Origin: Amoebophrya sp. AT5.2
Lineage: Eukaryota > Sar > Dinophyceae > Syndiniales > Amoebophryaceae
Length of the DNA stretch: 11,209 nt
Assembly: GCA_005223375.1 (NCBI GenBank)
Contig: RXOD01006124.1
Span: 1 to 11,209, forward strand
Direction of reading: 5' to 3'
Shown here: piece after piece, positions 7,001 to 11,209 of the stretch
Layout: the number at the start of each line of letters is the position of its first letter
Numbering within the stretch: position 1 is the stretch's first letter
Translations under genes and position numbers: made by a program
The notes under the pieces: model-generated
What the model saw: only the letters and a program-made list of their open reading frames with translations
What the model was told of the DNA's origin: nothing
The model's database searches: none

Positions 7001-10000
7001 GCAAAGCAACGCGAGCATGCGGCCGGCTTCGCAAGTCGATGGACTCCCGGAGGCTGACGAAGGAGAACTTAGCAACTTGTACGCGGGAATCCAGCAACAA
7101 TTGAACGGAATGAAAGTTGATGGAGGGAGGGTACGTAAGTTTGGTGGCGATGATGATCCTTCTCTTCGCGACGATGCGGTGCGTATTGGTCCGCGCCCTC
7201 AGCATGAGCCAAAGGAAGAGACGACAGTCCCTCCTGCAGCCAACGCATTCTGGTCGAAACCACGGACAAGAAGACGCATTGATGGAGTCAAGCTGTTTAG
7301 GGAAATAGGACATGGCCAAAAGATAGGTGTAGGTAGCTCAAGCTGTGCTCACAATTGCAAACAAAACAGGTGGGCGGGCAGGAGGGGATCGAAGAATGAA
7401 GCCGCTCGATGTGGAGTTGATGCGGCTGAAGCTGCAGCTGAAGAGGACGAGATTTCTACTACCGACGACGGTGACAACACTACAACTGATGATGAAAAAG
7501 CAGCGAGCAAGGACAAACTACGGAGAGCGGCCAGCTGCAATGGAGGAGTTGCCCAGCGGCACCACGACGGCGTCGGCGATGGGTGCGAAGCTGTTGCTCT
7601 GTGCGTGTACTCCAGCGGGAACGCAGCCAGGAAGAAACGTAAAACCGGCAAGAGACGTACAAGGAAGAAAATTACCGATGAGAACGACGAGTGGCTGCAC
7701 GAGACAGATGAAGGGCTTGCTCTTGGCTGCATTGGGGGGCGAATTTCGGCTGCGGTCAGTCTGTCACGACGGAGTGACGAGAAAAGCGGGAGGTGTGGAG
7801 CCCAGTGCAAAAAAAGAGGGAGCAAAGAAACCGACTGCGAAGAAGAGATTTTTAAGTGGTTGAGGCAAGATGATCCACATTTCACCCGCCGGAAAAACGA
7901 AAAAGGGATCGACGGCGCCTTTGAATCGGGAGAAGAAGCCGAGTTCGCCGGAGCCAGAGTTGTTGCACGCACGCTCCTCTTCTTTGCAGGAATTGCTCGC
8001 GAGGGAAACAGGAGATGTAACGGAAGAGAGAGGAAGGGGAGAGCTTCTCTTCTGATCGAGTCCACGTCCGCGTCGTCGTCGTCCTCTTCGCTTGACCATC
8101 CTCAGCGTCGTGGTGGCTCAAGACGGGTGCAGGGATGCTCCCTTGTTTGTTTGTTTGTATTTGTGTGCACAGTAGCCTGCTTGATCTTTTGGCCATTAGT
8201 CCTAGGCGGAGCAAGAATGAGCCTCGTTGCAGATCTCGCTGCCGAGCGGGAAACGAAGCAGGAAAAACTCGTCGAGGGCGTCAAAGGAGCTGTTCCTGTT
8301 GATTTGCGGGATGAACCGGCTACAGATAGCGACGACAAAACAGATGATGCAAGGGTCGCGAATGATGAAGAAACTGCTGTACATGGAGCAACAGAGGCCA
8401 CCAATCCCGAACCGGTGCCCATAGAGCTTCCGCGGGTCGGCGGCGCTGCACGGCCAGAAGTATCAAGAGCAGGGGGTGGGGGTGGAAACCACTTGAACCC
8501 AGAACCCGCTGCCGAAGGCGAAGGAGAAGCCGAGCCCGAGCCGGACCCAGCTGATCGTGACGTCAACCCTTGGTGGTGGGCCCCCGAGGTTGCCCCCGGG
8601 GCAGTCGCGCCGGCGGGACACAGGATCATTCGATTTGGCGCCGTGAATATGGCAAGAGAGGGTCCAGGCAGCAGCAGGCTGTGGGAGGTCTCGGAGCTCG
8701 CAAGATGGAGGGGCCTAGGAGTCGTCGCGCTAAGCGAGTTTGCCTACGTGCGCAGTGCAATTGAAAATGCAGCGGAGTATAGGCGCAGGGTACAGGCAAA
8801 CCAGAACCGAAGTGACGACGTCGTTCTCGAGGGCGATCAGGGTGCTTCCCGCTCGAGTGGGCCGGAATGGCTGCACCTGCCGGGCTACGACCTTGTTTGG
8901 CTGAACGGGGCTGGGCTGATGATAGTCGATCCAGGGCTCCGCCAGCAGATACGGAAGATGAAAAATGCCGGTGACGGGAGTCGACTAAAAACCGCAATCC
9001 GCTGGAGGCCGAGGATGCTCGCGGTACACTTCGAAGAACTGATCGTAATGGCGGCTTACTCCCCAACCAGAAACTGCACGGCGGAGACGATCGAGTTCGA
9101 CGGGCATCTGCGCGAGTTGTTTCTAGAAATGCGGAAACGTAAAGACCAGAAATGGAAATTTAAAGTGGCGCTCGGGGACTACAGCGCGCAGGTCGGAGGA
9201 AACGAGTTTCGAGGTACTTCCGTACATGGAGGTCACGGGGCAGCTACTTCGACGGCCAGGGGACGCAGATTCGCGCGTCAGCTGATGGAGGACAGCCTCG
9301 TACTCGCCGGCTCCCACTTTCCAACCGCCGACCCCAACACATACCATAGCACAAACGGCAACTCGGAAGTTGATCACGCGGTGGTACCTGGGAGCTGCCT
9401 CCCGCGGTGTGTAGGGTACGGGAGAGTTTCCATGAACGTACAGTTTCCGAGGCGCGAAGGAGTTGATGTGGCTAGGGGCGCGGCTGTCTACGACCACATG
9501 GCAATCGAACTGGTGGCGGAGATAAAGTCACTCAAGCAGCTGAAGGTCGAGACAGCGGAAAGAAAGATGGTCGGCAAGGTGGTTGCTGCCAACCTGTCAA
9601 AAGAGGTGGTGAAGAAACTGAGTGACGGACTGAAGGCGGAGATTGCCGCTGCTGACGGTGCCTACACGCTTGAGCAGTTTCAGGACTATTTGATCAAGGT
9701 TCTGCCTCTGGTGATGGTGCCGAGGAAGCCGGTCAAGGCCCCGAAGAAACTCCGGGTAAATCCGGCCCGGTTGGCGGAGGATGGCCAGAGCAGGGCAAGG
9801 ATGTGGGAGATTTTTCGGGAGGTCGACTCCAATAACAGGGGGAATCGGTCGTGCGGAATCACCTCCGCGCAGGCCACCGGGCAGTACAAATCGGTCGGAT
9901 CGAACCCGCTCGGCGATGACTCGTTGCCACTGCCGATAGAAGGGGTCATGGGTTCGCTCGTCGAGAAGTTTCCACGGGAGCAGCTGGCAAAGCTAGACGC

Positions 10001-11209
10001 GCCGATCGGTTACAAGGAGTTTTGCGGAGCGGTCGCGCGCACAAGGGGGGGAGGCAAGGCTGCTGACATACATGGACTGACGGGAGAAATGCTGAAGTTC
10101 TTTGGTGATTCCGCGCTTCGCCCGCTGCACGCCGCCCTCAACGAAGAACTCCAACACAAGACCCTCACGGAAATGGCCAGCTCGCTTCACCGGTGCCGCG
10201 ATTCATCCCTTTACAAGGGTAAAGGTGATCGTGGAGACGCCGATATGTGCCGATTCCTGGTGGTGAGTCCGATGGCATTGAAGCTTGTAGTTCGGATCTA
10301 CTCAGATCGGATCTACGCTCTGCTAGAGGAGGAAGGATACCTAAGCAATAGCCAATTTGGCTTTCGGCGCGGCAGAGGGACTTTAGAAAGTCTACTGGTA
10401 TACGGGCGGCTGAGGGAGGACTTATTACACCAAAGGTGTGATGAGCTCTTTGATTTGGCGGCGGTCCTCGTTGATTTGAGGAAAGCGCTCCCCTCCACCG
10501 ACTGGAGACTGGTAAAATCAGTGGCCCGCGAGTTGGGACTGGATGGCGCCAGGTGTTGGCGGAATGTGGAATCCAGCCACAGGGACGCAGTGCACCGCTT
10601 CGGCGATGATGCAGAATTCGTGCTGCCGCACGGGACCAAGGAGGGCTGCGTGAGTTCGCCTTTGGTGTTTATTCTCATCTATACGCCGGCGATCCGGTTG
10701 TGGAGGCGGCGCTGCGAGCAGGCAGGCCTGGTCGAGACCGGTGGGATTCGGCTTGCTGCCAACGATGACGACTGGCACCGCTCGCGCCGCGACAGGCTGA
10801 CCGGGCTGTTGACGGGCGTGAACGCAGACAGGGAGGTGCGGCTCAGGGATCTGTTGTTTGCTGACGACACCACTGCTCTAACCCTGCTAAGCAAGGCGAC
10901 CGCGGCTGCAATGACAAAAGAAAGCATCAAGGCAAAGCAGGAAGAGAGGATGCCCATGGAGACGCCGGCAATGGTGCTACTTTCGAAGACGCTGGCGGAC
11001 GCGGGGATGCGCGAAAACGAATCCAAACGTGAGCAGGGCGGCATTTGCGAGCTGGCGGTCCGTAACCTCGGCGCATTTACTTCTTCCGAGGCTGACATGC
11101 AGAATAAGGCTTCGAAGGCGTGGCGCGCCTTTCATCGATTGAAGAAATTGATGAGTGGCGTCGCGGGCATCTCTGATGCGCGTAAGGGCGAACTCATCGT
11201 GGTCATGGT
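4080..11209 (+). CDS. LINE retrotransposon polyprotein: gag-like N-terminus, APE endonuclease, reverse transcriptase (3' end outside window)
   Basis: One frame runs from ATG 4080, the first ATG after an in-frame TGA at 4008, to the window edge with no stop: at least 2,376 codons. The enzyme nicks target DNA and copies element RNA in place (target-primed reverse transcription). Residues 1-150 are Pro/Lys/Gln-rich and basic, and about 150-700 form an unrecognised alpha/beta region. A coiled coil covers about 712-795 (REELENI to MLKSL). Residues 945-988 carry 12-residue repeats, 1184-1197 are basic and nuclear-localisation-like, and 1353-1377 are very hydrophobic. The endonuclease lies at about 1514-1815 and the RT from about 1995. 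The RT layout (GLTGEMLK start, an LRDLLFADD block, a later NLGAFTSSEADMQNKASKAW) resembles RTE-like and related LINE clades. Any C-terminal zinc finger or RNase H would lie beyond the window. It is odd in having ORF1 and ORF2 functions in one frame and in several altered active-site positions. Confidence 0.85.
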   Translation, partial: MPPKPKNNGPSASSISGGGTEAPPAKKQKQTSMPPPVRPPQRMLQGQAVARSSIVQQADTSRGSKQKHSLRSQGGSTVKTPLLDEADDDEKAGKTHLALDDYKSPPGLQHPNAATGGGGGIGKRKPQREFKFAPKEGALLSEHFMLMAGIMVTRGKNRCTTIDKSDFNHIAAVIIKEVRSTMEEEGTIVSEEKMTELEKNVAEARAAARDAFQNNLPPEVRIPRQQKERDAEAARWGKMTASDPLFTEVGTNIGIALAIAGEALAEELIEKRERDYAILEFGEREAVFTPHEEHRVMVHYARAAEAIELTTRLRIKQGNFDFAARVFFHLEETAASLMLGQQHAFDEKQPLDEQDCRKFAHLLLFRMTTWDGLADGRRVSMWLVAHEVISEPTRNPGHSLPYSRIEVVKMLCQALTEPPRRGTDVILSSKPGEIDETILAKMFFEEDALHEPGTVRFGADIKMLEGSGADSEDEDVQGEDAAQGEGTATAMQVGGNLENYKIGEGIRISGPIPIQRENERPFRTQLGARVRIEYVSGTTGALVLPDDIVIEQYLYPTMVGTHGVDGRIVLTPTYYLPQGSHIMRVRNISSAGNPTTDKRKMLHLEPGAADGLFSELTSDEDLSCFSVILQGADSLVQNAQPGEYCIGNLLWRRIYKSGKHALSTTLSLLRKTIGGPRSFCLHEDTTTPARPPDVEPQGDSAGGLAALGIRSREELENIIVAKCQSTMAPVIRDVEQLKDGMQGLAERHERLEQKQDQQFAAVNAKFDDLKEHSTAEAKKNNSEILGGVERMLKSLNISGPTESGPTNAEIIASRAFKRATRNSPKEWTGAHLAGLVTPTDAEGPAIHWANEKCGTFHINKEGQITKFEENDDQTDSEDEEQTKKPSVPGEEKPGGAGGDLPSGPSGPVGAYTGYGGQLAVVGLEAGAPASRLDQEHEPGLDEHGNAEMQPASQPNGTAEMQLASQPNGLPTSTQQSNASMRPASQVDGLPEADEGELSNLYAGIQQQLNGMKVDGGRVRKFGGDDDPSLRDDAVRIGPRPQHEPKEETTVPPAANAFWSKPRTRRRIDGVKLFREIGHGQKIGVGSSSCAHNCKQNRWAGRRGSKNEAARCGVDAAEAAAEEDEISTTDDGDNTTTDDEKAASKDKLRRAASCNGGVAQRHHDGVGDGCEAVALCVYSSGNAARKKRKTGKRRTRKKITDENDEWLHETDEGLALGCIGGRISAAVSLSRRSDEKSGRCGAQCKKRGSKETDCEEEIFKWLRQDDPHFTRRKNEKGIDGAFESGEEAEFAGARVVARTLLFFAGIAREGNRRCNGRERKGRASLLIESTSASSSSSSLDHPQRRGGSRRVQGCSLVCLFVFVCTVACLIFWPLVLGGARMSLVADLAAERETKQEKLVEGVKGAVPVDLRDEPATDSDDKTDDARVANDEETAVHGATEATNPEPVPIELPRVGGAARPEVSRAGGGGGNHLNPEPAAEGEGEAEPEPDPADRDVNPWWWAPEVAPGAVAPAGHRIIRFGAVNMAREGPGSSRLWEVSELARWRGLGVVALSEFAYVRSAIENAAEYRRRVQANQNRSDDVVLEGDQGASRSSGPEWLHLPGYDLVWLNGAGLMIVDPGLRQQIRKMKNAGDGSRLKTAIRWRPRMLAVHFEELIVMAAYSPTRNCTAETIEFDGHLRELFLEMRKRKDQKWKFKVALGDYSAQVGGNEFRGTSVHGGHGAATSTARGRRFARQLMEDSLVLAGSHFPTADPNTYHSTNGNSEVDHAVVPGSCLPRCVGYGRVSMNVQFPRREGVDVARGAAVYDHMAIELVAEIKSLKQLKVETAERKMVGKVVAANLSKEVVKKLSDGLKAEIAAADGAYTLEQFQDYLIKVLPLVMVPRKPVKAPKKLRVNPARLAEDGQSRARMWEIFREVDSNNRGNRSCGITSAQATGQYKSVGSNPLGDDSLPLPIEGVMGSLVEKFPREQLAKLDAPIGYKEFCGAVARTRGGGKAADIHGLTGEMLKFFGDSALRPLHAALNEELQHKTLTEMASSLHRCRDSSLYKGKGDRGDADMCRFLVVSPMALKLVVRIYSDRIYALLEEEGYLSNSQFGFRRGRGTLESLLVYGRLREDLLHQRCDELFDLAAVLVDLRKALPSTDWRLVKSVARELGLDGARCWRNVESSHRDAVHRFGDDAEFVLPHGTKEGCVSSPLVFILIYTPAIRLWRRRCEQAGLVETGGIRLAANDDDWHRSRRDRLTGLLTGVNADREVRLRDLLFADDTTALTLLSKATAAAMTKESIKAKQEERMPMETPAMVLLSKTLADAGMRENESKREQGGICELAVRNLGAFTSSEADMQNKASKAWRAFHRLKKLMSGVAGISDARKGELIVVM
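6912..7043 (+). repeat. Three 36-bp in-frame repeats in the LINE frame
   Basis: Copies lie at 6912-6947, 6948-6983 and 7008-7043, with a 24-base spacer before the third. They encode NAEMQPASQPNG, TAEMQLASQPNG and NASMRPASQVDG. The unit is polar and probably disordered, forming a linker after the coiled coil. Copy number could vary between element copies. Confidence 0.85.
8136..8210 (+). other. Hydrophobic, membrane-like segment within the LINE frame
   Basis: Residues 1353-1377 read CSLVCLFVFVCTVACLIFWP followed by LVLGG, long and hydrophobic enough to be a transmembrane helix. It is preceded by basic residues (RRGGSRRVQG) and followed by a methionine at 8217. The DNA is a TTTG-rich tract ending in GCACAG, so it could instead be the polypyrimidine tract and acceptor of an intron, which would make ATG 8217 the start of a separate ORF2. 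Confidence 0.45.
8619..9515 (+). other. APE-type endonuclease domain of the LINE
   Basis: This domain nicks the target strand to prime reverse transcription. Recognisable blocks are GAVNMA (Asn 1523), VALSEFAY (metal-binding Glu 1553), AAYSPT (Tyr 1660), LGDYSAQVGG (Asp 1700), SEVDHAVV (Ser 1762, Asp 1765) and YDHMAIEL (Asp 1805, His 1806). These match the order and spacing of the exonuclease/endonuclease/phosphatase fold. The family motif GDFN reads GDYS here, so the usual active-site Asn is a Ser (1702). Confidence 0.75.
10062..11209 (+). other. Reverse transcriptase domain of the LINE (C-terminal part outside window)
   Basis: Visible in order: HGLTGEMLKFF (LINE RT entry motif, usually GIPAEMLK), SSLYKGKGDRGDADMCR (fingers), SQFGFRRGRGTLESLLV, motif A VLVDLRKALPSTDW with catalytic Asp 2132, motif B LPHGTKEGCVSSPLVF, motif C LLFADD with Asp 2262 and Asp 2263, and NLGAFTSSEADMQNKASKAW in the thumb region. 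The three catalytic aspartates are present. Motif A has LP (2137-2138) where the family usually has FD, and motif B has KEG where KQG or RQG is usual. The insertion between motifs B and C (LAANDDDWHRSRRDRLTGLL) corresponds to the one found in RTE-like elements. Confidence 0.85.

Noticed and set aside
5883..7319. Minus-strand open frame of 478 codons
   Set aside because: It lies fully antisense to the LINE frame, has no recognisable motif, and its composition reflects the GC-rich codons of the opposite strand.
7345..7863. Plus-strand frame of 172 codons in another phase
   Set aside because: It overlaps the LINE frame, which is continuous through this stretch and carries the domains; this frame has no recognisable protein.
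7349..8065. Minus-strand serine-rich frame of 238 codons
   Set aside because: Antisense shadow of the acidic and basic linker of the LINE protein; no motif.
1..11209. CRISPR array, bacterial operon signals, ribosomal RNA
   Set aside because: No regularly spaced repeats, no Shine-Dalgarno-led gene clusters and no rRNA-like conserved blocks are visible; the content is eukaryotic.

Overview
This is nuclear DNA of a eukaryote, most likely a protist. The reasons are a LINE-type (non-LTR) retrotransposon, broken reading frames next to splice-like signals, and the lack of closely packed bacterial genes. A short element with terminal inverted repeats sits inside an ankyrin-repeat gene. It looks like an introner-type intron, of the kind described in algae and in the parasitic dinoflagellate Amoebophrya. 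That makes a dinoflagellate or related alveolate a reasonable guess, but the sequence does not prove a taxon.

Layout. Bases 1-870 hold the 3' part of an ankyrin-repeat gene (two exons, about 357-520 and 678-870). They are separated by a 157-bp introner-like insert, and a duplicated exon fragment lies upstream at 21-87. Bases 871-1590 have no gene I can support and contain a TCC-rich simple repeat. Bases 1594-2500 hold three fragments of the N-terminal part of a chaperonin Hsp60/GroEL gene. They are arranged as local duplications, and one piece is also copied in inverted orientation to form a perfect 31-bp fold-back. Bases 2640-3830 are visibly more AT-rich than the rest and contain two weak small reading frames, one broken by a TAG.

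Bases 4080-11209 are one uninterrupted plus-strand reading frame of at least 2,376 codons, still open at the window edge. Its last third is a LINE protein: an APE-type endonuclease (about residues 1514-1815) followed by a reverse transcriptase (from about residue 1995) with a FADD active site. The first 1,500 residues take the place of an ORF1/gag protein. They include a basic disordered start, an alpha/beta region I do not recognise, a long coiled coil, 12-residue repeats, a basic nuclear-localisation-like stretch and one strongly hydrophobic segment. Most open frames on the other strand across this region are shadows of this frame.

How the parts relate. The LINE would copy itself by target-primed reverse transcription: the endonuclease nicks the target and the RT copies the element RNA. 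The introner-like element is non-autonomous and would need a transposase from elsewhere. The Hsp60 fragments and the ankyrin exon copy show that this locus is prone to small duplications.
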